Part shown: positions 1-6,253 of the stretch, in pieces
Position numbering within the stretch: position 1 is the stretch's first letter
How the letters are laid out: the number at the start of each line of letters is the position of its first letter
Source: an uncultured Eubacteriales bacterium
GTDB lineage: Bacteria; Bacillota; Clostridia; Oscillospirales; QAMX01
Assembly (NCBI GenBank): GCA_905205975.1
Contig: CAJLFQ010000084.1
Span: 1-8,575 of the forward strand
Direction: 5' to 3'
Length of the DNA stretch: 8,575 nt
Position numbers and translations under genes: made by a program
The notes under the pieces: model-generated
What the model saw: the letters and a program-made list of their open reading frames with translations, nothing else
Told to the model about the DNA's origin: nothing
Database searches by the model: none

Positions 1-338
1 CCAGAAGCAACGGTGTTGTCTGGCTGGATCCTGCTTTGCAGTATATCCATGAGCATTATGCTTCCGATCTGTCCATCGGCATGCTTGCCAAAATGAGCCA
101 TGTCAGCTCCGGTCGTTTCTGTGCCGCATTCAAAGCGCGAACCGGCACGTCACCGCAGTCTTATATCGTCACGCTGCGCCTGAAAAACGCACAGACGCTG
201 ATGCTGCGCACCAACCTGAATGTCCAGCAGATTGCAGCAACCGTTGGGTATGGCGACGCGCTGTATTTTTCCCGCCTCTTTAAGCGGCACACCGGCTTGA
301 CGCCCACGGAGTTCCGTCAGGCCGGGAAAAAGCGTTGA
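1..338 (+). CDS. AraC-family transcriptional regulator, C-terminal part (5' end outside window)
   Basis: The reading frame is open from the left edge and ends at TGA 336-338, so only about 111 C-terminal residues are visible. They make up the paired helix-turn-helix DNA-binding domain of AraC/XylS regulators. It begins with a helix around LQYIHEHYASDLSI; the first recognition segment is AKMSHVSSGRFCAAFKARTG. The second half carries the family hallmark: IAATVGYGDALYFSRLFKR, then HTGLTPTEFRQ. The TTG at 36 is in frame but lies inside the first helix, so it is not a credible start. The sensor domain is missing from the window, so the ligand and target genes cannot be judged. The gene converges on the minus-strand unit and ends about 60 bp before a terminator-like stem-loop. 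The family call is secure; the specific role is unknown. Confidence 0.93.
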   Translation, partial: RSNGVVWLDPALQYIHEHYASDLSIGMLAKMSHVSSGRFCAAFKARTGTSPQSYIVTLRLKNAQTLMLRTNLNVQQIAATVGYGDALYFSRLFKRHTGLTPTEFRQAGKKR

Positions 339-396
339 GAGGCGCCTCGTTTTCCGGTTCGCTGTAAGCCGGCTGGCCGTTGTTCTTTCGTACGCA

Positions 397-457
397 GAAG
401 AAAAACCGTCGTTCCTCAATGGTTCAGCCCATTGCAGAGCGGCGGTTCTGTTTTTTC
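397..457. terminator. Bidirectional intrinsic terminator between convergent genes
   Basis: The arms 404-422 and 429-447 can form a 19-position stem with two G-T wobbles and two adjacent mismatches, closed by a 6-nt loop (TTCAGC). On the plus strand it is followed by TTTTTT at 451-456. On the minus strand the run AAAAA at 401-405 becomes a U-tract. It can therefore end both the AraC-type gene reading right and the long minus-strand unit reading left. Its right T-run touches the stop codon of the nucleotidyltransferase gene (457-459). Confidence 0.82.
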
Positions 458-1353
458 TAAAAATGCGCGTCCAGATACGCAGCGGCGCACTGTTCCGCAT
501 CTGACGGATATCGGAATCCCTGTGTTTCCGCAACGCTTTTCGCCAATCTTGCAAACAGCATGTGCGTCGCCCGAATCGCTGCGGCGATATCACCGGCGTT
601 ATACCGGGCAAAGCAGCCCCGCAGCGCCGTGCGGATCGATTCATCCGCCCAGCGATCTACAAAACGCCCGTCATGCCATGTGTCACAGCCTTGGGTCAGC
701 CGGGTGTACGTCTCGATCATGCGGAGCAGGTTCTTTTTCTGGTAGCCGTTGATATTCATTGCGGCGGACCACAGTTCGCCCTGGAGCAGCTTTTTTGCCG
801 CCCAAATGATATGAAAATAGAAGTCATTCGTCAGACGAAGAAACGCGCGCTCTGTCATCTCCGGCTGGTGCACGGTTTCCCCTGCTGCCTGTTCGGCCAC
901 TTCCGTCAGGCCGCAGGTATCGTACAGCACACGATATCCCCGGCGCAGCATATCGCCCGCAAAGCCGGTTTCGACCGCTTCCGCAAACTGTTCCGGCGAG
1001 AATACCATCAGATCCAAATCCAAATCGGCTCCATACAGAAGGCGCCATTCTTGCCCGCCTGCAAATGTCGGTTCGGCAAACGCCATGCTGACCGATCCGA
1101 ACGCCTGTGGCACATCATCTGCAAGCCACTGCGCCGGTGCTTCTGTGACGACCATCAGGTCCAGATCCGAAAAGCAATCGGCCGGAGCAGACATTCGGGT
1201 GGATGACCCAAATGCAATCACCGCCTGTACGGCTTTATCCTGACGGGCGCGGTTCAAAAGCCGCTCTTTGATTTTCGCGTACCGGCCGCAGGCTGCTTTG
1301 TCCGCCTCGGAAAACGGTTTAACGTTGATTTGGCTGTCCGATTGTATTTCCAT
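457..1353 (-). CDS. ANT(6)-like aminoglycoside 6-adenylyltransferase family nucleotidyltransferase
   Basis: This 298-aa protein matches the architecture and length of the ANT(6)/AadE family, which uses ATP to adenylylate streptomycin; the best-known members have about 300 residues. The nucleotidyltransferase core is visible as FGSS (residues 48-51), followed by the metal-binding D63-L-D65 and a third acidic position near D114 in LDLDLMVF. The helical C-terminal half has the family-like segment MNINGYQKKNLLRMIE (199-214), comparable to the HFNQIVRHELLRMI region I recall from AadE. The ATG at 1353 is the only reasonable start; AAGGA lies close upstream and GGAGG 15 nt upstream. It is the last gene of the minus-strand unit, 42 bp after ldhA. 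Many chromosomal relatives in Firmicutes are diverged and untested, so streptomycin modification is an inference. Base composition looks like that of its neighbours, with no sign of recent transfer. Confidence 0.85.
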   Translation of the reverse strand: MEIQSDSQINVKPFSEADKAACGRYAKIKERLLNRARQDKAVQAVIAFGSSTRMSAPADCFSDLDLMVVTEAPAQWLADDVPQAFGSVSMAFAEPTFAGGQEWRLLYGADLDLDLMVFSPEQFAEAVETGFAGDMLRRGYRVLYDTCGLTEVAEQAAGETVHQPEMTERAFLRLTNDFYFHIIWAAKKLLQGELWSAAMNINGYQKKNLLRMIETYTRLTQGCDTWHDGRFVDRWADESIRTALRGCFARYNAGDIAAAIRATHMLFARLAKSVAETQGFRYPSDAEQCAAAYLDAHF

Positions 1354-1395
1354 ATGATTCCTTTGGTTCCTCCGTAATCGCAGCGCAGTGTGCGG

Positions 1396-2445
1396 CTATT
1401 GACTGTTTTGCACGCCGCAGGCTTTCCGATGTTCCGGCGCGCAGGCTTCATATGCCAACGGCTCTCCGGCAAAAAAGGCGTCCAGACTGGACAGTGTGGT
1501 TCGCGCGATGTTCTCCAGCGCCTCATCCGTCAGAAAGGCCTGATGCGCCGTCAGCAGGACATTGGGTTTGGCTATGAGCAGGGACAGGATTTCATCCCGC
1601 GCCACCGTATTCGACCGGTCTTCATAGAAGAGATCGCTCTCCTCTTCATAGACATCTAGACCGGCGCCGCGAAGCGTTCCGTTGTTGAGCGCTTCGACGA
1701 GCGCGTCGCTGTCGATCAGCGCGCCGCGCGACGTATTGATGAGCAGCGCGCCTTTTTTGATCTTGCGGAACGCATATTTGCCAATGATATGGCGCGTTTG
1801 ATCGGTCAGCGGGCAGTGCAGGGAAATCACGTCGCTCTCCGCCAGCAATCGTTCCAGCGGCACATATTCGATGGCTGTGTTTTCCGCCGGATGGGTATCA
1901 TATCCGAGAACCCGCATGCCAAGACCGCGGCAGATTTCTGCAAATTTTATGCCGATGCGCCCCGTTCCAATGATGCCGGCCGTCTTGCCGTGCAGCACCA
2001 TGCCTTCCAGCCCGGCAATATTGAAGTTAAAATCCCGTGTGCGGGCATAGGCGCGCGGGATATGGCGGTTCACCGCCAGCATCAGCGCCGCCGCATGCTC
2101 GGCGACGGAATCCGGGGAATACGCCGGGACGCGCACCACAGGCAGACAGCCGCACGCCGCATCCAGATCGACGTTTGACAGACCGGCGCACCGCATGGCG
2201 ATGATGCGGACCTTCAATCGGACAAGCGCCTGCACAACGTCGGTGGAAATTTCGTCATTGACAAAGGCGCAGACGGCTTCGCAGCCTTCTGCAAGACGCA
2301 CCGTTTCCGGGCGCAGGCGGCTTTCATGCCAGCGGATGACGTACGGCGATGGCCGGCTGGCATTCAGCCGTTCAAACCACGTCCGGTCGTATGGTTTTGT
2401 ATCGAAAAAAGCAATGGTTTTTGCGGCGGTTTTCGTTGCTTTCAT
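1396..2445 (-). CDS. ldhA: D-lactate dehydrogenase, LdhA type (D-2-hydroxyacid dehydrogenase family)
   Basis: This cytosolic NAD-dependent enzyme would reduce pyruvate to D-lactate and so regenerate NAD+ in fermentation. With the start chosen here it has 349 residues, slightly longer than the roughly 330 of E. coli LdhA. It shares long LdhA-specific stretches: RCAGLSNVDLDAA, VRVPAYSPDSVAEHA, SDVISLHCPLT and HQAFLTDEAL. The Rossmann motif GTGRIG spans residues 160-165, with D183 as the likely NAD-selecting acid. The catalytic trio is R240, E269 and H301, at the same spacing as R235/E264/H296 of E. coli. The ATG at 2445 is chosen over an in-frame ATG at 2466 because AGGAG (2454-2458) lies 8 nt before it, whereas 2466 has no ribosome site. 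It sits 57 bp after the TIGR03936 gene. I saw no clear Rex operator upstream. Other 2-hydroxyacid substrates are possible but less likely. Confidence 0.94.
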   Translation of the reverse strand: MKATKTAAKTIAFFDTKPYDRTWFERLNASRPSPYVIRWHESRLRPETVRLAEGCEAVCAFVNDEISTDVVQALVRLKVRIIAMRCAGLSNVDLDAACGCLPVVRVPAYSPDSVAEHAAALMLAVNRHIPRAYARTRDFNFNIAGLEGMVLHGKTAGIIGTGRIGIKFAEICRGLGMRVLGYDTHPAENTAIEYVPLERLLAESDVISLHCPLTDQTRHIIGKYAFRKIKKGALLINTSRGALIDSDALVEALNNGTLRGAGLDVYEEESDLFYEDRSNTVARDEILSLLIAKPNVLLTAHQAFLTDEALENIARTTLSSLDAFFAGEPLAYEACAPEHRKACGVQNSQ

Positions 2446-2453
2446 GGTTGGCA

Positions 2454-2458
2454 CTCCT
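2454..2458 (-). promoter_or_regulatory. Ribosome binding site deciding the ldhA start
   Basis: AGGAG on the minus strand, 8 nt before the ATG at 2445. The alternative ATG at 2466 lies upstream of this site and has no comparable purine tract of its own. Confidence 0.75.
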
Positions 2459-2502
2459 CTCTTCATGCAGATAGGGTGCCTTTTTTTGCAGTTTTTATGC
2501 GT

Positions 2503-3195
2503 TTATGAGATCTGCCGGCCGTCTTCGCCGAAAAAGCCTTTCCGGCGCGTCCGGACGAATGCCGGCTCGAACCCCAGTTTTTCCTGTGCGGCGGCAAACA
2601 AATACGCCGGGTTCAGGCTGCCGTCCGGGCCGTCCTTGAGGACAGCGTCCATTCGGAGCACGTTTTTTTCAGATGTCTCCGAAAGCGTCAAACTGCGGAT
2701 CATGTCTGCAACCTGCGCCTCCTGGTAAACGCCCTTTTTGTTGCGTTTCTGGACGGAAAAATCCGGCGCCAGCCAGAGCGCCAGCAGACGCTCCGGCCAA
2801 TTCTCTTCTGCCGGTTCGGGCAGCCATACAAAGATTTCATAGCGGGTCCATTGGATTTCACGGCCGTTGACCGCGTTTTCCGAAGCCGATTTGACAGAAA
2901 GGCCTTCCGGCAGCACCGCGTTGAGGCGTGCCGGGAGTTCGGTCAGGTCACAGCGGTTGGCAAGCACGATATCGCACAGCTCACCGTCGCTTTCATAGCC
3001 GAGCGAGAGCGGCCGGACAAGCGACAAAAAGACGCGCTGATGGAATCCCCCCGTATGTTTCAGCGTCAGATCAGCACGCGCCAAGGCGCGCTGGAGTGTG
3101 CGCATCGTATCGAGGTGTGAAATATAGGCGCTTCTGCCCTCTTTGGCAACGACAAGCCGTACCTTAAAATCCGCCTGCTGCATTTGTTCAGACAT
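2503..3195 (-). CDS. TIGR03936 / DUF2344 family radical-SAM-associated protein
   Basis: This 230-aa protein begins with the family's typical block: a short basic beta segment (FKVRLVVAKEG), then AYISHLDTMRTLQRALARAD (about residues 23-42), then a conserved stretch around HTGGFHQRVFLSLVRPLSLG. Members are found next to, or fused behind, TIGR03960 radical-SAM proteins, as here, so the two probably act together. The reaction and substrate are not known to me. It has no transmembrane segment or signal peptide, so it should be cytosolic. The ATG at 3195 is supported by GGAGG (3204-3208) at 8 nt. The start codon lies within the last codons of the upstream gene (8-nt overlap), which points to coupled translation. 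An RNA-related role has been suggested by the frequent RNase G/L21/L27 neighbours in other genomes, but those genes are absent here. Confidence 0.9.
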   Translation of the reverse strand: MSEQMQQADFKVRLVVAKEGRSAYISHLDTMRTLQRALARADLTLKHTGGFHQRVFLSLVRPLSLGYESDGELCDIVLANRCDLTELPARLNAVLPEGLSVKSASENAVNGREIQWTRYEIFVWLPEPAEENWPERLLALWLAPDFSVQKRNKKGVYQEAQVADMIRSLTLSETSEKNVLRMDAVLKDGPDGSLNPAYLFAAAQEKLGFEPAFVRTRRKGFFGEDGRQIS

Positions 3196-5053
3196 TGCAT
3201 TTTCCTCCGTTCAAAAGCCGCGATGCGCCGCAGCCGGAGCAGCGGCTCTCCGCCGCCCGGCAGTCCAGTGTAATTTTGCCTGCATGGGCATCGGCCAAGC
3301 TTCTTTTCAGATAAGCGTCCGTCACGCCGCAGTCGATCGTGAACCACGGCATCAGCTCATCCAATCTGCGTTCGCGGACATAGGTATGCGGATCAATGCC
3401 GCAGGTTTCAAACGCCTTCATCCAGACGTCAAACTTGAACTGCTCATCCCACGCGTCCAGCCGGCAGCCATTGCGCCACGCCTCCAGAATCACCGGCGCC
3501 AAGCGCCGGTCCCCGCGGGCAAAGACGCCTTCCAAAAAGCTCGTTTCCGGATCATGGTAGTGGTAGACAATTGATTTGGAACGGATCGCGCCGCGCAGAA
3601 CAGAGACCTTCCGGCGAAGCTCGTCCATCGAGCACATCGGCTCCCACTGGAAGGGCGTAAACGGTTTGGGAATAAACAGCGAGGTCGAAACCGTCACGCG
3701 GACGCCTTTCATTTTGTTTTTGGCTGTCATGCGCCAAGTCTGCACAACACGTTCCGCCAGTTCCGCAATTGCGCGGATATCCTCATCGGTCTCCGTCGGC
3801 AGACCGAGCATGAAGTACAGCTTCACGCTGCTCCAACCGTGTGAAAACATTTGGCCGCAGGCGCGCAGAAGCTCTTCCTCGGTGATGTTTTTATTGATGA
3901 CATCGCGCAGGCGCTGTGAGCCCGCTTCCGGCGCAAACGTAATCGAGCTTTTCCGGACGCCGCTGATGCGTTCGGAAAGCTCCGTCGAGAAATTGTCCGC
4001 GCGCAGCGACGGAACGGACAGATTGATCTTGTGTTCGTCGCAGTAAGCCAGCAGCTCGTCGCAGAGCGGGCGCAGGCCGCTGTAATCGCTTGTGGACAGG
4101 GACGTCATGGCCAGCTCTTCACAGCCGGAAAATTGCAGCTGTTCGATGGCCTGACGCGCCAGAACCTCCGGCGATTTTTCACGGATCGGCCGGTATGTAT
4201 GTCCGGCCTGACAGAAGCGGCAGCCGCGGATACAGCCGCGGAACAATTCAATGACGGCACGGTCATGGATGACTTCCGTCGAGGGCACCGGATAGGTGGT
4301 CGGATAGATCGCCGTATCCAGATCTTGCACAATCCGCTTGGTCACGCGCCGCGGAACGCCTTCCTGTGGTTCAATCACGACCGTTTCAGGTCCGTCATAT
4401 GCATACTGATAAAGTGACGGCACATAGAACCCTTTCAGTTCCGTCGCCGCTGCCCGCAGGAATGCCTGCCGGTCTGCATGGCGCCCGCCCATTTTGCGGT
4501 AGAGCAGCATCAGCTCCGGCAGCATTTCTTCGCCTTCGCCAATGGCCATGATATCAAAAAAGTCCGCGACCGGTTCCGCGTTATAGGTGCAGGGCCCGCC
4601 GCACATGACGATTGGATCCCCCTGTCCGCGATCCTGCGCCTTCAGCGGAATCCCGGCCAAATCCAGCATCGTCAGAACATTGGTGTAGCACATCTCATAT
4701 TGCAGGGTAAATCCAAGAAAATCAAAGCAGCTGAGCGGATCGCCGCTTTCCAGCGCATACAGCGGCAGATGCTCCCGGCGCAGTTCGGCTTCCATATCCG
4801 GCCACGGCGCATAAGCCCGTTCGCACCAGACGCCTTCCGTTGCATTGAGCGCCGCATATAAAATGCGCACGCCGAGGTTGGACATGCCGACTTCGTAGAC
4901 ATCCGGGTAGCAAAATGCATAGCGGATATCGACATCCGCCTTGTCTTTGATGGTTGAACCATATTCGCCGCCGGTATAACGCGCCGGCTTCTGAACGCGC
5001 CGCAGGACGCGCTCCAATTTCATATCAATCGAGCCGTTTGGTCTGTTTTCCAA
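3188..5053 (-). CDS. TIGR03960 family B12-binding-domain radical SAM protein
   Basis: This protein has 621 residues from the TTG at 5053. An N-terminal cobalamin-binding-like region comes first, with the family motif RRVQKPARYTGGEYGS near the start and the stretch CYPDVYEVGMSNLG. The radical-SAM core has the 4Fe-4S motif C274-x3-C278-x2-C281 (RGCIRGCRFCQAG). The C-terminus has a cysteine cluster (C598, C605, C608) often seen at the end of this family. It is predicted to cleave S-adenosylmethionine to start radical chemistry; the substrate is unknown. The start is uncertain. TTG 5053 has GGAGG (5062-5066) at exactly 8 nt. ATG 5023 gives the more usual family N-terminus (MKLERVLRRVQKP) and a 4-nt ATGA overlap with the protease gene, but has no ribosome site of its own. 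It overlaps TIGR03936 by 8 nt, as expected for partner genes. Confidence 0.92.
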   Translation of the reverse strand: MENRPNGSIDMKLERVLRRVQKPARYTGGEYGSTIKDKADVDIRYAFCYPDVYEVGMSNLGVRILYAALNATEGVWCERAYAPWPDMEAELRREHLPLYALESGDPLSCFDFLGFTLQYEMCYTNVLTMLDLAGIPLKAQDRGQGDPIVMCGGPCTYNAEPVADFFDIMAIGEGEEMLPELMLLYRKMGGRHADRQAFLRAAATELKGFYVPSLYQYAYDGPETVVIEPQEGVPRRVTKRIVQDLDTAIYPTTYPVPSTEVIHDRAVIELFRGCIRGCRFCQAGHTYRPIREKSPEVLARQAIEQLQFSGCEELAMTSLSTSDYSGLRPLCDELLAYCDEHKINLSVPSLRADNFSTELSERISGVRKSSITFAPEAGSQRLRDVINKNITEEELLRACGQMFSHGWSSVKLYFMLGLPTETDEDIRAIAELAERVVQTWRMTAKNKMKGVRVTVSTSLFIPKPFTPFQWEPMCSMDELRRKVSVLRGAIRSKSIVYHYHDPETSFLEGVFARGDRRLAPVILEAWRNGCRLDAWDEQFKFDVWMKAFETCGIDPHTYVRERRLDELMPWFTIDCGVTDAYLKRSLADAHAGKITLDCRAAESRCSGCGASRLLNGGKCNV

Positions 5054-5709
5054 TCTGTTTTCCTCCGCTTCCGTACCCAACGTTTTGCAGGGACGCTACA
5101 TATTATATCATACCCCAGCAAAAACGACAAGTAGAGCGTCGTCCCGGCGACCAACGGTTTTCGCCCAAATCGAAAAAAAAGCAGGCCGCCGCCAAACAGA
5201 ACGAGCAAAGCAGCCAGCCCGGATATGGCATCGCCAACCTGACGCGCTCTCTGCGGACCGGCGGCATACTCCACGCAGAGACGCACGATTTTGCCGCCGT
5301 CAAAACGCCCCGCCGGCACCAGATTCAAAAGTCCCGTCACGATGTTGGCGCCGCCCAAAATGTATATATATTCATTTTCTGAAAGCATTCGCACCATCAG
5401 GAATCCGACCGTCAGATTGGCCAGCGCGCCGCTGGCCAGACAAAACAGCTCGCGCAGATAGGAAACGGTTGCCGGCAGGGATGTTTCCATCCGGAATCCA
5501 TCGTCGCGAAGCTCCAGCGCAGTCAGACTGCCGCCGCACAGGGAAACAGCGCCAAGGTGCGCCAGCTCATGCAGGATGGCGCAGCACAGGACGGCAATGC
5601 CGCCTGCCAAGCCGCAAATGCCGAAAAGCGCCGCAAACAGGATAACGAAGCCATTGGAAACGGAGAGTCGAATGTTTTCATTTTGATTTTTATTCTTTTC
5701 CTGTCGCAT
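5020..5709 (-). CDS. M50 family intramembrane metalloprotease, SpoIVFB-like
   Basis: This 229-aa polytopic membrane protein has the site-2-protease zinc motif HELAH (H47, E48, H51) in an early membrane segment. The distal ligand motif NLVPAGRFDGG (129-139) supplies D137. Hydrophobic stretches lie at roughly 20-46, 84-108, 116-132, 161-179 and 187-205, followed by a basic cytosolic tail. The family cuts membrane-embedded substrates; SpoIVFB of Bacillus activates pro-sigma-K during sporulation. The size and the position before the TIGR03960 gene fit the SpoIVFB-like group, but the sporulation role is inferred. The ATG at 5709 is the only usable start, because an in-frame stop lies at 5728-5730. 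Its ribosome site is weak (AGAGGG at 14 nt), and it overlaps the upstream gene by 20 nt, so translation is probably coupled to that gene. Confidence 0.9.
   Translation of the reverse strand: MRQEKNKNQNENIRLSVSNGFVILFAALFGICGLAGGIAVLCCAILHELAHLGAVSLCGGSLTALELRDDGFRMETSLPATVSYLRELFCLASGALANLTVGFLMVRMLSENEYIYILGGANIVTGLLNLVPAGRFDGGKIVRLCVEYAAGPQRARQVGDAISGLAALLVLFGGGLLFFRFGRKPLVAGTTLYLSFLLGYDIICSVPAKRWVRKRRKTDWKTDQTARLI
5040..5063 (-). repeat. 12-bp tandem duplication in the gene overlap
   Basis: On the minus strand GGAAAACAGATT (5052-5063) is followed directly by GGAAAACAGACC (5040-5051), identical at 10 of 12 positions. The repeat lies at the 3' end of the protease gene (encoding KTDW-KTDQ) and, in the other frame, at the 5' end of the radical-SAM gene (ENRL-ENRP). 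The TTG candidate start of the radical-SAM gene sits on the junction of the two copies. Confidence 0.8.
5062..5066 (-). promoter_or_regulatory. Ribosome binding site for the radical-SAM gene
   Basis: GGAGG on the minus strand, 8 nt before the TTG at 5053 and 38 nt before the ATG at 5023. The spacing fits only the TTG, unless ribosomes ending the protease gene restart at the ATG through the ATGA overlap. Confidence 0.6.
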
Positions 5710-6016
5710 TGTATGTCGTATATCCCTCTATTTCTGCTTTTTCCGAAGAAAATATTTGCTCTTCGTCCTTGTCATTCGCTCTGCGCTGTGCCGGATTCCA
5801 CTGTTCCTCTTGTTTTCTGCCAACTGCAACCACTTCGCCAAACGGTTCTGCGGCCGATCGCCCAACCGCCGCAAATACAGCCGCTGCATCCGTTTGCTCC
5901 TTCGGAGATTGCGCGCAATGCAGAACACCGGCAAGCAATAGGATCCCTGCGCAGAGGCTCAGACGAATGCAGGTATGAACCCGCTCCCGTTTTTGGTTAG
6001 TCTGTACAGCACGCAT
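5690..6016 (-). CDS. Small membrane-anchored protein of unknown function, first gene of the unit
   Basis: I do not recognise this 108-aa protein. A basic N-terminus (MRAVQTNQKRERVH) is followed by a hydrophobic segment at about residues 16-34 (CIRLSLCAGILLLAGVLHC). It then has some 70 hydrophilic residues rich in Glu, Lys, Gln and Ala that would face the outside. It looks like a single-pass anchored protein; the cysteine after VLH does not form a standard lipobox. It is credible as a gene because AAAGGAG (6027-6033) lies 10 nt before its ATG and because it overlaps the protease gene by 20 nt. In sporulating relatives the SpoIVFB gene is commonly preceded by the membrane regulator SpoIVFA or a similar M23-type protein. 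This gene holds that place but shows no M23 domain, so an equivalent or reduced role is only a guess. Confidence 0.68.
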   Translation of the reverse strand: MRAVQTNQKRERVHTCIRLSLCAGILLLAGVLHCAQSPKEQTDAAAVFAAVGRSAAEPFGEVVAVGRKQEEQWNPAQRRANDKDEEQIFSSEKAEIEGYTTYNATGKE

Positions 6017-6079
6017 GGCACAAATGCTCCTTTCCGGGTTGAATAACCGTTTGAAACCTATGCCTGAAGCCGCCCCGAT

Positions 6080-6107
6080 ATGCCTCTACCGGCATTTGCT
6101 TTGTCAA
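6080..6107 (-). promoter_or_regulatory. Possible leftward promoter with a dyad
   Basis: A perfect TTGACA (minus strand, 6102-6107) lies about 90 bp upstream of the first leftward gene. At the right distance I find only a poor -10 (CATATC with a 19-bp spacer, 6077-6082). Between them is the dyad ATGCC-N6-GGCAT (6080-6095), which could be an operator. The -35 is good and the -10 is weak, so this is tentative. Confidence 0.3.
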
Positions 6108-6157
6108 TGTACACAAGATCAAATTGAAATTCATGCAAAGAAATGTAAGTTTATGTA

Positions 6158-6186
6158 TTGCATTCCGTCCGCGGCTGTAGTATAAT
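6158..6186 (+). promoter_or_regulatory. Sigma-A-type promoter of the amino-acid transporter operon
   Basis: The -35 is TTGCAT (6158-6163), the spacer is 17 bp, and the -10 is a perfect TATAAT (6181-6186). Transcription would start near 6193, leaving a leader of about 60 nt, too short for a known riboswitch or T-box. The -35 is also the right arm of an inverted repeat, ATGCAA (6133-6138) with TTGCAT, so a repressor could act here. Confidence 0.75.
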
Positions 6187-6238
6187 ATACAGCATCAAGT
6201 ACAAGCAGTCCGGTCAAGCCCGCACCGCTTAAAAAATC

Positions 6239-6244
6239 AGGAGG
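6239..6244 (+). promoter_or_regulatory. Ribosome binding site of the binding-protein gene
   Basis: A full AGGAGG lies 9 nt before the ATG at 6254. It fixes the start directly before the lipoprotein signal sequence and so rules out a missing upstream lobe within the same protein. Confidence 0.85.
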
Positions 6245-6253
6245 TTCTCCACC

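Noticed and set aside
562..1206. A 214-codon plus-strand open frame opposite the nucleotidyltransferase gene
   Set aside because: It is rich in Arg, Cys and His with no known motif, and it is a mirror frame of the clear ANT(6)-like gene.
2446..2502. A promoter or terminator between the TIGR03936 and ldhA genes
   Set aside because: Only a 5-bp GGCAC/GTGCC pairing and an A-rich run are visible. No convincing -35/-10 pair or terminator stem was found.
5054..5080. TTG at 5080 as the radical-SAM start
   Set aside because: It lacks a ribosome site, and the GGAGG at 5062-5066 lies downstream of it, at the right distance from the TTG at 5053.
5085..5645. A 186-codon plus-strand open frame opposite the M50 protease gene
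   Set aside because: Its composition is rich in Arg, Pro and Ala with no motif, while the opposite strand carries HELAH and the NLVP-DGG motif in a well-formed membrane protein.
6193..6253. A riboswitch or T-box leader before the transporter operon
   Set aside because: The leader is only about 60 nt, shows no T-box or known aptamer core, and has only a 4-bp possible stem.
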